DNA of 40,138 nucleotides from Bordetella parapertussis (GTDB taxonomy: Bacteria > Pseudomonadota > Gammaproteobacteria > Burkholderiales > Burkholderiaceae_C). This document shows positions 8,979-16,667 of the stretch, in pieces. The translations under genes and the position numbers were made by a program. Numbering within the stretch: position 1 is the stretch's first letter; each line of letters begins with the position of its first letter. Location of the stretch: the NCBI GenBank assembly GCA_945878065.1, contig CAMDXA010000019.1:1-40138 (forward strand), read 5' to 3'. The notes under the pieces are model-generated. The model was not told the origin of the DNA and did no database searches. It saw only the letters and a program-made list of their open reading frames with translations.

Positions 8979-10178
8979 TCAGTGCGCTGTGACGCTCGCC
9001 GAAGGTGCGCTGCGCACATAACGCGTGTGCCAAGCTACGGCCAACCAAACCAACATCAACAACACACTGGCCAGGAAAACACCGTGCGACCCATTGCGTT
9101 TGACCAGCCAGCCGCCGAACGCGCCGCCCGCAAAAATACCCAAGGACTGCAAGGTGTTGTAAACGCCCAGCGCCGCACCGCGTGCGCCTGCAGGCGCAAG
9201 GCGTGAGGCCAAACTGGGCTGGCTGGCTTCCAGCACGTTAAAGCCGCAGAAAAACACAAACAGCAACACGGCCAGCAGCCACAGCTGGGGTTCACCCGCC
9301 CAGGCCATCCAGCCCCAGGCGGCTTGCACCGCCAGTACCAGCGCAATACACGCCAAAAACAGCGGGCGCAAATGGCCTTTGCGTTCCAGCGGAAACAGCG
9401 TCATGCCCATCACCACAAAAGACAACAACACCGCAGGCAGATAGACATAGCCGTGGTCACTGCCGGCCACACCGGCTTGCACCAACAGCGCAGGAATAGC
9501 GACCCAGGAGGCGAGTTGCACCGCGTACAAAGCGAACACGCCGAAATTCAGGCGGATCAAATCGGGATGCACCAGCAGGCCCCACAGGCTATGCGGCGAT
9601 TTGACGTGTGTTTGCAAGGGCATTTCTTTCGGGGTCCACCACCGCACAATGAGCATGCCGCCCACAGCCAGTCCCAGTGTGACGGCGAAAATCGCTGACA
9701 TACCGCCCCAACCTGAAAGCACCGGACCCAGTAACAGTGACAAGGCAAACATCAAACCGATGCTGCCACCCACCAGAGCCATGCCTTTGGTGCGAACTTC
9801 ATCCCGGGTTTGATCGGCCAACAATGCAGTCACTGCGGCAGATATGGCGCCAGCGCCTTGTAGCGCCCGACCAAAAGCCAGACCGGTCACACTCGTGGCC
9901 AAGGCGCCGATCACGCTGCCCAATGCCAACAAACCCAGGCCTAAATAAATGACACGCTTGCGCCCGAAGCGATCCGCCGCCAGTCCGAACGGGATTTGCA
10001 GCAGCGCTTGCACCAAACCATAAATGCCCATGGCAAAGCCGACCGCACTGGCGTCCTGTCCGCCTTCATAGTGTTGGGCCTCGATCATGAACACCGGCAG
10101 CACCATGAACAAACCCAGCATGCGCAACGCGTAAATACTGGAGAGCGAAAACGCCGAGCGCTTTTCGTCAGGCGTCAT
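8979..10178 (-). CDS. MFS transporter (YajR-like, 12 membrane segments)
   Basis: Major facilitator superfamily permease of the inner membrane. The 399-residue product has the expected two six-helix halves. Motif A appears as GLAADRFGRKRV after the second helix, and the first helix reads ALRMLGLFMVLPVF, a start typical of YajR-type proteins, though the C-terminal extra domain of E. coli YajR is absent. The substrate cannot be told. I start at ATG 10178 (MTPDEKRSAF); in-frame ATGs at 10253 and 10268 would add a serine/threonine-rich tail and collide with the radA promoter region. It lies upstream of ssb and divergent from radA, the usual ssb-MFS linkage seen in betaproteobacteria. Confidence 0.85.
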   Translation of the reverse strand: MTPDEKRSAFSLSSIYALRMLGLFMVLPVFMIEAQHYEGGQDASAVGFAMGIYGLVQALLQIPFGLAADRFGRKRVIYLGLGLLALGSVIGALATSVTGLAFGRALQGAGAISAAVTALLADQTRDEVRTKGMALVGGSIGLMFALSLLLGPVLSGWGGMSAIFAVTLGLAVGGMLIVRWWTPKEMPLQTHVKSPHSLWGLLVHPDLIRLNFGVFALYAVQLASWVAIPALLVQAGVAGSDHGYVYLPAVLLSFVVMGMTLFPLERKGHLRPLFLACIALVLAVQAAWGWMAWAGEPQLWLLAVLLFVFFCGFNVLEASQPSLASRLAPAGARGAALGVYNTLQSLGIFAGGAFGGWLVKRNGSHGVFLASVLLMLVWLAVAWHTRYVRSAPSASVTAH

Positions 10179-10278
10179 GCGAGCCGACGTGCTGGTATCT
10201 GGGGAAGTATCGGTAGACAAGGGAACAGTGCCAGTGCAAACAGTGTGAAACATCACATTGTCACCCATGGCCCGCCCG

Positions 10279-10284
10279 TATCAT
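10279..10284 (+). promoter_or_regulatory. Candidate -10 element of radA (possible leaderless start)
   Basis: TATCAT sits seven bases before ATG 10292, with TTGTCA at 10258-10263 as a possible -35 at a short 15-base spacing. A start at 10291-10292 would give a leaderless message. No Shine-Dalgarno is visible before the ATG. Confidence 0.35.
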
Positions 10285-10291
10285 GCAGCGC

Positions 10292-11668
10292 ATGGCAAAA
10301 GACAAAACAATATTCAGTTGCAGCGAATGTGGTGGCACCAGCCCCAAATGGCTGGGCAAATGCCCGCATTGCGAGGCGTGGAACACTTTGGTGGAAAGCC
10401 GGGTCAGCGACAGCGGCGCCAGCAAAAACCGTTACAGCGAACGCGCCGGTTTGGCACCTGCCTCACCGGTGATGGCGCTCAGCGACATCGAAGCGCAGGA
10501 AGTTGACCGCACACCGACCGGCCAAGACGAGTTAGACAGGGTGCTGGGCGGCGGCATGGTCGAAGGCGGCGTGGTGTTGATCGGCGGCGACCCGGGCATT
10601 GGCAAATCCACTTTGTTATTGCAAGCGCTCGACGGTTTGCAACGCAGCGGCCAGCGCACCTTGTATGTCACCGGCGAAGAATCCGGCGCGCAAGTGGCTT
10701 TGCGTGCACGCAGGCTGGGTTTGGACAACAGCCGGGTGAACGTGCTGGCCGAAACCCAGTTGGAAAAAATCATCAGCACCTTGCAAGCGCAGGCGCCGCA
10801 TATCGCGGTGATTGATTCGATACAAACCGTGTACTCGGACCAACTCACCAGCGCACCCGGGTCTGTCGCACAAGTACGCGAATGCGCCGCGCATCTGACT
10901 CGCCTGGCCAAGTCCAGCGGCACGGCCATTGTGCTGGTCGGCCATGTCACCAAAGAAGGCGCGTTGGCCGGGCCGCGTGTGCTCGAACACATGGTCGACA
11001 CCGTGCTGTACTTTGAAGGCGACACGCATTCCAGTTTCAGGCTGGTTCGCGCCATCAAAAACCGTTTCGGTGCGGTGAATGAAATTGGCGTGTTCGCCAT
11101 GACCGAAAAAGGCCTCAAAGGCGTCAGCAACCCGAGTGCGATTTTTCTGAGCCAACACGCCGAGCCGGTGCCCGGCAGTTGCGTCATGGTGACTTTGGAA
11201 GGCACGCGTCCATTGTTGGTCGAGATTCAAGCCTTGGTAGACAGTGGCGGGCCGTCGCCGCGCCGTTTGTCGGTGGGTTTGGACCGCGACAGGCTGGCCA
11301 TGCTGCTCGCGGTATTGCACCGCCACGCCGGGGTGGCGTGCATGGACCAGGACGTGTTTGTCAATGCAGTAGGCGGTGTGCGCATCAGCGAACCGGCGGC
11401 AGACTTGGCGGTGTTGCTGGCCATACAAAGCAGCTTGCGCGGCAAGCCGCTGCCTAAGGGCTTTTTGGCGTTTGGCGAAATCGGTTTGGCCGGTGAAGTG
11501 CGGCCCGCGCCACGCGGTCAGGAGCGTTTGAAAGAAGCTGCGAAGTTGGGGTTCAGCGTGGCTTTGATACCCAAGGCAAACGCGCCGAAAAAACCGATTG
11601 AAGGCATGACGGTACACGCGGTCGAGCGGGTGGACGAGGCGATTGCGGTGTTGCGCCAATTGGATTGA
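10292..11668 (+). CDS. radA: DNA repair protein RadA
   Basis: RecA-like branch-migration ATPase of homologous recombination. The 458 residues (E. coli 460) have the N-terminal C4 zinc finger (C10, C13, C24, C27), Walker A GGDPGIGKST, the RadA-specific KNRFG motif (IKNRFGAVNE), and a C-terminal Lon-protease-like domain (about 280-458, PSPRRLSVGLDRDRLAML onward). ATG 10292 gives the conserved MAKDKTIFSCSECGG start; ATG 10283 lies three codons upstream. It is the first gene of a plus-strand run, with the cytochrome gene 78 bases downstream. Confidence 0.95.
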   Translation: MAKDKTIFSCSECGGTSPKWLGKCPHCEAWNTLVESRVSDSGASKNRYSERAGLAPASPVMALSDIEAQEVDRTPTGQDELDRVLGGGMVEGGVVLIGGDPGIGKSTLLLQALDGLQRSGQRTLYVTGEESGAQVALRARRLGLDNSRVNVLAETQLEKIISTLQAQAPHIAVIDSIQTVYSDQLTSAPGSVAQVRECAAHLTRLAKSSGTAIVLVGHVTKEGALAGPRVLEHMVDTVLYFEGDTHSSFRLVRAIKNRFGAVNEIGVFAMTEKGLKGVSNPSAIFLSQHAEPVPGSCVMVTLEGTRPLLVEIQALVDSGGPSPRRLSVGLDRDRLAMLLAVLHRHAGVACMDQDVFVNAVGGVRISEPAADLAVLLAIQSSLRGKPLPKGFLAFGEIGLAGEVRPAPRGQERLKEAAKLGFSVALIPKANAPKKPIEGMTVHAVERVDEAIAVLRQLD

Positions 11669-11746
11669 GCGAGTTTGTTGCGCTGGATCAAAGCCGCGCA
11701 AGGCATTCGTTTTGACAATGGTCTTTTGTATTGCACAGGATCCGCC

Positions 11747-12220
11747 ATGTCGTCATTCCGAAAAATTTTAGCAATCGCCTATTTTTTGAGCGGCTTATCA
11801 CTAGCGCAAGCCCAGGTCAGCGCACCCATCCCGGCATTCACGCCTTACACGCAGCAGTGCACGGTCTGCCACAACGCCTACCCGCCCGGCATGCTGTCAG
11901 CCGTCGCTTGGCAGAAATTGATAGAAGACATGCCCGCGCACTTCGGCGGCAGTGTGATGGTCAATGTAGTCACCCAAAACGAGATTTCCGATTGGCTGCA
12001 ACAAAACGCAGGCACGTTCGCACCGGCAGCCAGCCAAGACCCGCCGCAACACCGCATCACCCAAAGCGACTGGTGGCAAAACATTCACCGCAATAGCAAA
12101 AAAATACCGGCTACTTTTTGGAAAAAGCCGATGCGTGTGAGCGCCGCCAATTGCAGCGCCTGTCATGCCCAAGCCGTCGTGGGCGAATTCAACAGCAAAA
12201 CCGCCAAAGTGCCCAAATAA
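11747..12220 (+). CDS. Dihaem cytochrome c (DHC family)
   Basis: Predicted periplasmic electron carrier. The 157-residue product opens with a signal peptide (positively charged start, hydrophobic core to about residue 22, AQAQ cleavage region) and has two haem-binding CxxCH motifs, C38-TV-C41-H42 and C136-SA-C139-H140. Other family traits are AYPPGML just after the first haem, a single HFGG histidine segment (about 65-68) and RITQSDWW (about 103-110). The start ATG 11747 is preceded by AGGA at six bases. The gene lies downstream of radA and ahead of a small membrane protein; in many relatives this cytochrome is accompanied by a membrane cytochrome b561, which is not present in the window. The redox partner is unknown. 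Confidence 0.85.
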   Translation: MSSFRKILAIAYFLSGLSLAQAQVSAPIPAFTPYTQQCTVCHNAYPPGMLSAVAWQKLIEDMPAHFGGSVMVNVVTQNEISDWLQQNAGTFAPAASQDPPQHRITQSDWWQNIHRNSKKIPATFWKKPMRVSAANCSACHAQAVVGEFNSKTAKVPK

Positions 12221-12240
12221 AGGGCTGTCCATGTATGCGT

Positions 12241-12246
12241 CAAAAT
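12241..12246 (+). promoter_or_regulatory. Candidate -10 element for the small membrane protein gene
   Basis: CAAAAT followed by exactly six bases and ATG 12253, with no Shine-Dalgarno in between. It repeats the spacing seen at dacB and its divergent neighbour. A -35 box is not evident, so this is weak on its own. Confidence 0.25.
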
Positions 12247-12252
12247 GCGCGC

Positions 12253-12669
12253 ATGAACTGGCGAAATATTTATCTACCCGCAGGCCTGGCAGGTCTGTTG
12301 TATTTGTCCTTTCGCGCTTTTGGCTGGTGGGGCTTTTCGCTGGTTTCAAGCGGCATTATTTTTTGGCTGTTGCAACACGTCACGCGTTTGATGAAAACCA
12401 TGGAGAGCGCCGCCGAACGCCCCATGGGTACGCTCGACAACGCGGTGATGTTCCATGCAGCATTGCACCCGGGGCAGCGCTTGTTAGCGGTCATCGGATT
12501 GGCACGAAGTTTGGGCCAATTACATACCGAATCAGGCCAGCAACCCGAAATATTTGTGTGGCAAGACCCGGCGGGAGATAAGGTGCACTGCGAATTTAAA
12601 GAGGGCCGCTTGGTCCGCTTTACGCTAGAGCGCCACACCGCAGTTTCTGAGGCTGACGGCGGGACGTAA
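12253..12669 (+). CDS. Small inner-membrane protein of unknown function
   Basis: The 138-residue product is not one I can name with certainty. It starts MNWRNIYLPAGL and has two hydrophobic stretches in the first 40 residues (AGLAGLLYLSF and GFSLVSSGIIFWLL), probably a membrane hairpin, then a soluble domain of about 95 residues with no obvious catalytic motif (ALHPGQRLLAVIGLARSLGQL, then EIFVWQDPAGDKVHCEF). Similar small proteins occur near radA and ilvE in other Burkholderiales, where some are labelled glycerate kinase, a name the length and sequence do not support. ATG 12253 was chosen over ATG 12235, which only adds MRQNAR. The gene ends 43 bases before ilvE. Confidence 0.65.
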   Translation: MNWRNIYLPAGLAGLLYLSFRAFGWWGFSLVSSGIIFWLLQHVTRLMKTMESAAERPMGTLDNAVMFHAALHPGQRLLAVIGLARSLGQLHTESGQQPEIFVWQDPAGDKVHCEFKEGRLVRFTLERHTAVSEADGGT

Positions 12670-12672
12670 AAT
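12667..12672 (+). promoter_or_regulatory. Candidate -10 element of ilvE
   Basis: TAAAAT overlaps the stop of the preceding gene and would start transcription near 12679, leaving a 34-base leader with AAGGA close to ATG 12713. The -35 match (TTTCTG at 12644-12649) is poor. Confidence 0.4.
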
Positions 12673-12712
12673 CGCGTCCTTTTAATGTCTGACTGCCCCC
12701 GAAAGGATTTCC

Positions 12713-13651
12713 ATGAGTGCCCTGCCTCCCCCCATGCATGACCGTGACGGCAAGATTTGGATGGATGGCGAGCTGGTGGAATGGCGAGAAGCCAAGATCC
12801 ACGTGCTGTCACACACCTTGCATTACGGTTGCGGCGCGTTTGAAGGCGTGCGTGCTTATGACACCGCGAACGGCACCGCTATTTTTCGTTTGCAAGAGCA
12901 CACCGAACGGCTATTTAACAGCGCCAAAATTTTGCGCATGAAAATTCCTTTTACCCAAGAACAAGTGAATGAAGCGCAGCGCACCGTGGTGCGCGCCAAC
13001 CAGTTGAAGTCTGGCTATGTCAGACCTTTAACTTGGATTGGTTCACAAAAGCTGGGCGTCAGCCCCAAAGGCAACCAGATTCACCTGATGGTCGCGGCAT
13101 GGACTTGGGGCGCTTACTTGGGTGACGACGGCATGAAACGCGGCATTCGCGTCAAAACCAGCAGCTACACACGCCACCATGTCAATATCACCATGACGCA
13201 GGCCAAGGCGGTGAGCAACTACACCAACTCGATATTGGCCAACATGGAAGCGCTTGACGACGGCTATGACGAGGCACTGCTGTTGGACGCCTCTGGATTT
13301 GTGTCTGAAGGCGCAGGTGAAAACCTGTTCATCATCAAAGGCGGCGTGATTTACACGCCTGACTTGTCAGCTGGCGCCTTGAACGGCATCACCCGCAACA
13401 CGGTGTTTCATATCGCCAAAGACTTGGGTTTGGAGATAGTGCAAAAACGCATCACGCGCGACGAGGTGTATATCGCAGACGAAGCATTTTTCACCGGCAC
13501 AGCTGCCGAGGTCACACCGATTCGCGAACTCGATCGCATAGAAATTGGTGCGGGCAGCCGTGGTCCGCTCACTGAAAAAATCCAGACCGCGTTCTTTGAC
13601 ATCGTCAACGGGCGCAATGCCAAATACGCCCATTGGCTGACTGCAGTGTGA
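12713..13651 (+). CDS. ilvE: Branched-chain amino acid aminotransferase
   Basis: PLP-dependent class IV aminotransferase performing the last step of valine, leucine and isoleucine synthesis (2-oxo acid plus glutamate). The 312 residues show HTLHYGCGAFEGVRAY near the N terminus, the PLP lysine K165 in MTQAKAVSNYTNSILA, the glutamate segment SEGAGENLFI, and the phosphate-binding TGTAAEVTPI near residue 263. Length is normal. AAGGA a few bases upstream fixes ATG 12713. Its stop overlaps the start of the CHCC zinc-finger gene by one base, so the two are translationally coupled. Confidence 0.95.
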   Translation: MSALPPPMHDRDGKIWMDGELVEWREAKIHVLSHTLHYGCGAFEGVRAYDTANGTAIFRLQEHTERLFNSAKILRMKIPFTQEQVNEAQRTVVRANQLKSGYVRPLTWIGSQKLGVSPKGNQIHLMVAAWTWGAYLGDDGMKRGIRVKTSSYTRHHVNITMTQAKAVSNYTNSILANMEALDDGYDEALLLDASGFVSEGAGENLFIIKGGVIYTPDLSAGALNGITRNTVFHIAKDLGLEIVQKRITRDEVYIADEAFFTGTAAEVTPIRELDRIEIGAGSRGPLTEKIQTAFFDIVNGRNAKYAHWLTAV

Positions 13652-13866
13652 TGACACAACTTCCTACGTCCACCCCCATAGAACTCAACGCCGCGGACCT
13701 CAACAGCCACGGCGGCGTGTTTTGCCCCAGCCCCATGGCCGGCATGGCCACTTGGAACACCCATCCCAAAGTGTTTCTTGATGTGGCACGCACCGGCCAA
13801 GCGAAATGCCCGTATTGCTCTACCGTTTACCGATTGAAAGACGGTGAACATGTGCACCACCACTGA
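13651..13866 (+). CDS. CHCC-type zinc-finger protein
   Basis: A 71-residue protein with the pattern of the zf-CHCC family, which resembles the zinc site of mitochondrial NDUFS6: a cysteine in FCPSP, a histidine in NTHPKVFLD, and CPYCSTVY, followed by a histidine-rich tail (HVHHH). Bacterial members are often encoded beside LPS or amino-acid genes in Burkholderiales; their exact role is unsettled. The start overlaps the ilvE stop (TGATG), and no independent Shine-Dalgarno is needed. waaF begins 27 bases downstream, so the three genes may form one operon. Confidence 0.85.
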   Translation: MTQLPTSTPIELNAADLNSHGGVFCPSPMAGMATWNTHPKVFLDVARTGQAKCPYCSTVYRLKDGEHVHHH

Positions 13867-13893
13867 CCAGCTGCGCAGGCGTTTGACCCAGCC

Positions 13894-14901
13894 ATGACGC
13901 GCAGTCTGTTCGTCGCTCCGCAATGGATCGGTGACGCGGTCATGACCGAGCCCTTGTTGCGAGAGTTGCACCGCAGGGGCGAGCAAATCACCGTGGCAGC
14001 TTTGCCATGGGTGGCCCCGATATACCAGCACATGGGTGGCGTCTCTGAGGTCTATGCGTTGCCATTTGCCCACGGTAAGTTGCAATGGTCAGAGCGCCGT
14101 GCATTGGGTCGCCAATGGCGCGGCATGTTTGATCGGGCCTATGTGGCGCCCAACTCATTCAAAAGCGCATTGATTCCTTGGCTGGCTTGCATTCCTGAGC
14201 GCATCGGCTACCACGGCGAATCGCGCTATGGGCTGCTCACACAGCGCCTGCTGAATCCGCCACGTGACGAACGCCCTCCCATGGTCGATTTTTATCTTGC
14301 CTTAAGTGGCAAGCAGGGCGACAGCCATCACCGTGTGCAACCGGTGTTGCAGCGCGCCACAGAATCTGTGCGGCAAACGCTACAGGCCAATGGCCTGCAG
14401 GCCGGTGCTTACACAGTGATTGCTCCTGGCGCAGAGTATGGACCGGCCAAGATGTGGCCGGCGACCCATGTGGCTGCTTTGTGTCAGTTGACAAAAAGCC
14501 CAGTGGTGCTGTTGGCTTCCGCCAAAGAGCGTGACTTGTGTGCCTCAATCCAGGACATGGCTGTTGGCGCCCAGGTACACAACTTGGCCGGCATGACCAG
14601 TTTGAGCCAAGCGCTGGACTTGATATCTGCCGCGCGTGACATGGTGAGTAACGACTCAGGCTTGATGCATGTGGCGGCGGCACTTGGTGTGCCACAAGTG
14701 GCCGTGTTTGGATCAAGCAGCCCCCGACACACGCCACCGTTAAGCGACAAAGCGCATGTGGTCTGGCTGGTTGATGACCCCAATTACAGGCCTGTCTTGG
14801 ATTGTGCCCCGTGCTTTGAACGCACCTGCCGTTTTGGGCACACCCGCTGTTTGAGCGATGTGTCTCCCGAGCGGGTGGCGCAATTGCTGCAATCGCAGTG
14901 A
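13894..14901 (+). CDS. waaF: ADP-heptose:LPS heptosyltransferase II
   Basis: GT9 glycosyltransferase adding the second L-glycero-D-manno-heptose to the LPS inner core at the cytoplasmic membrane face. The 335 residues contain the N-terminal WIGDAVMTEPLLREL block, the donor-site APGAEYGPAKMWP segment (about 173-185), VSNDSGLMHVAAALGVP, FGSSSPRHTPP, and the C-terminal CAPCFERTCRFGHTRCL cysteine cluster usual in WaaF. The start ATG 13894 has no clear Shine-Dalgarno, consistent with coupling to upstream genes. It is convergent with hldD, which makes its sugar donor. Confidence 0.94.
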   Translation: MTRSLFVAPQWIGDAVMTEPLLRELHRRGEQITVAALPWVAPIYQHMGGVSEVYALPFAHGKLQWSERRALGRQWRGMFDRAYVAPNSFKSALIPWLACIPERIGYHGESRYGLLTQRLLNPPRDERPPMVDFYLALSGKQGDSHHRVQPVLQRATESVRQTLQANGLQAGAYTVIAPGAEYGPAKMWPATHVAALCQLTKSPVVLLASAKERDLCASIQDMAVGAQVHNLAGMTSLSQALDLISAARDMVSNDSGLMHVAAALGVPQVAVFGSSSPRHTPPLSDKAHVVWLVDDPNYRPVLDCAPCFERTCRFGHTRCLSDVSPERVAQLLQSQ

Positions 14902-14934
14902 CACCGATTAAATCAGCACAGACAAAACGCAGGC

Positions 14935-15897
14935 TCAGCCGCGATTGAGCCAGTCCAGATAAGCGTTGACCCCTTCGTCAACATTCAAAAACCGCTCGTG
15001 GTATCCCGCCCGCCGCAATGCAGATATATCGGCCTGCGTGTAACTTTGGTAAGCGCCTTGTAAATGCGCTGGAAACGGGATGTAGTCTATGCGTGCGTCT
15101 ACATGGCGGTGTTGCTTGTGCCAGCTGACTACCGCGCGAGCCATGTCATTGAACGATTGAGCGTGGCCGGTGCCGAGGTTGAAAATACCGCTGTGTTGGG
15201 CGTGTTCCATGAACCACAGATTGACTTTGGCGCAATCACCCACATACACAAAGTCACGCTGCTGCTCTCCATCGGCATAGCCGTCAGTGCCTTCGAACAA
15301 ACGGCATACGCCATCGGCGAGTACCTGTCGGTTGAAGTGAAAAGGAGTGGAGGACATGCTGCCTTTGTGCGCTTCACGCGGGCCATAGACATTGAAGTAG
15401 CGCAAGCCCACCACCTGATGACGCAAGCGGCCTTGCAGACTTCGTACGTATTGGTCGAATTGAAATTTTGAGTAGGCATACATATTGATCGGCAGTTCGC
15501 AATCGCGTTGCTCAGAAAAGCCGTGCTTGCCCAGGCCATACACCGAGGCGGATGAGGCATAGATATATTGAGCGTTGACGGTCTGGCACCAATGCAGCAG
15601 TGTTTTGCTGTACTCGAAATTGTTGCGCATCATGAACTGACCGTCCCATTCGGTGGTGGCAGAGCATGCGCCCAGATGAAACACGGTACTGACCTGCCCC
15701 AAGTCCTGACCGGCCAGTACTCGCGCCATGAAATCATCGCGGTCCAAATAATCGCGGATATGTAAGTCCGCCAGATTGTGCATTTTGTGACCATTTTTCA
15801 AATGGTCGACGACCAGTATGTCGGTGTGTCCGCGCAGGTTAAGTTGCGCAATCAAGTTACTGCCGATGAGGCCGGCGCCGCCGGTGACGATGATCAT
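14935..15897 (-). CDS. hldD: ADP-L-glycero-D-manno-heptose 6-epimerase
   Basis: NADP-dependent short-chain dehydrogenase-fold epimerase converting ADP-D-glycero- to ADP-L-glycero-D-manno-heptose. The 320 residues begin MIIVTGGAGLIGSNL (dinucleotide-binding glycine motif), carry the catalytic serine region YASSASVYG and Y-x3-K in YAYSKFQFD, then RYFNVYGPREAHKG and the substrate-region residues that follow. Length is normal (E. coli 310). ATG 15897 gives the conserved start; no strong Shine-Dalgarno is visible. It is divergent from gmhA across 181 bases and convergent with waaF. Confidence 0.96.
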   Translation of the reverse strand: MIIVTGGAGLIGSNLIAQLNLRGHTDILVVDHLKNGHKMHNLADLHIRDYLDRDDFMARVLAGQDLGQVSTVFHLGACSATTEWDGQFMMRNNFEYSKTLLHWCQTVNAQYIYASSASVYGLGKHGFSEQRDCELPINMYAYSKFQFDQYVRSLQGRLRHQVVGLRYFNVYGPREAHKGSMSSTPFHFNRQVLADGVCRLFEGTDGYADGEQQRDFVYVGDCAKVNLWFMEHAQHSGIFNLGTGHAQSFNDMARAVVSWHKQHRHVDARIDYIPFPAHLQGAYQSYTQADISALRRAGYHERFLNVDEGVNAYLDWLNRG

Positions 15898-16007
15898 CTT
15901 AGAAGGGGTTCGTAAACAGGTTGAAGGGTGCCAATGGGTTCAACCGATCGCTGGAGAAAGTGTTGAATCGTGCGGGTGATTGACGCGGTGTAAACAAACC
16001 CTGACAG

Positions 16008-16013
16008 TATAAT
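16008..16013 (+). promoter_or_regulatory. Candidate -10 element of the gmhA-hldE LPS operon
   Basis: A perfect TATAAT in the gap between hldD and gmhA, about 65 bases before ATG 16079. The hexamer 17 bases upstream (GCGGTG) is not a good -35; TTGACG lies too far away at a 22-base spacing. It is the best promoter for the plus-strand LPS genes. Confidence 0.55.
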
Positions 16014-16078
16014 GCGGTACTCATTTATCGCGTAAAAACCCGTCAACATTCGACTGAATAGAGATAACCATCATTTTT

Positions 16079-16651
16079 ATGAACCATTCATTGTTTTTAC
16101 GGCACTTAGAAGAACACCAAGCTTTATGTGAGTCGGTCAAAAGTCTTGAAGAAGCGGTCAATCAAGCGTGTCTGGTCATCGCTGCCGCGGTTAATGCCGG
16201 GGGCAAAATCATGCTGTGTGGCAATGGGGGCTCAGCCTCTGACAGCCAGCATATCGCGGCGGAATTTATCGGCAGATTCACCAAAGACAGAGAGCCGATA
16301 TCCGCATTGGCGCTGACCACTGACACGTCAGTTTTAACGTGTGTCGGCAATGACTACGCGTTTGACCAAATTTTTTCCAGACAGGTAAAAGGTTTGGGTC
16401 GACATGGTGATATTTTGATTGCCATTTCTACCTCTGGCAATTCCGCTAACGTGATCAATGCAGTGAATCAAGCCAAGGAGCAAGGCATCAAAACCATCGG
16501 TCTCTTAGGTCGTGATGGTGGAGCACTTGCCAAATCTTGCGATATGTCTCTGGTTATTCCGCACCAGCAAACAGCACGGATTCAGGAAATGCATATTTTG
16601 ATCGGTCACATTATTTGTCACAGCGTTGAAACCCATTTGGGACTGGTCTGA
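16079..16651 (+). CDS. gmhA: Phosphoheptose isomerase
   Basis: First step of ADP-heptose synthesis: sedoheptulose 7-phosphate to D-glycero-D-manno-heptose 7-phosphate. The 190-residue SIS-domain protein has CGNGGSASDSQHIAAEFIGR with the catalytic glutamate, the ISTSGNSANVINA phosphate-binding block, and the C-terminal catalytic histidine region (MHILIGHIICHSVE). Length is typical for GmhA. It starts the plus-strand heptose/LPS operon, and hldE begins 16 bases after its stop. Confidence 0.95.
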   Translation: MNHSLFLRHLEEHQALCESVKSLEEAVNQACLVIAAAVNAGGKIMLCGNGGSASDSQHIAAEFIGRFTKDREPISALALTTDTSVLTCVGNDYAFDQIFSRQVKGLGRHGDILIAISTSGNSANVINAVNQAKEQGIKTIGLLGRDGGALAKSCDMSLVIPHQQTARIQEMHILIGHIICHSVETHLGLV

Positions 16652-16667
16652 CCTTAGCTCACACACC

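Noticed and set aside
15898..16078. Small RNA or tRNA gene in the hldD-gmhA gap
   Set aside because: GGTTCAACC at about 15938-15946 resembles a T-arm loop, but no acceptor or anticodon stem fits around it. Promoter region only.
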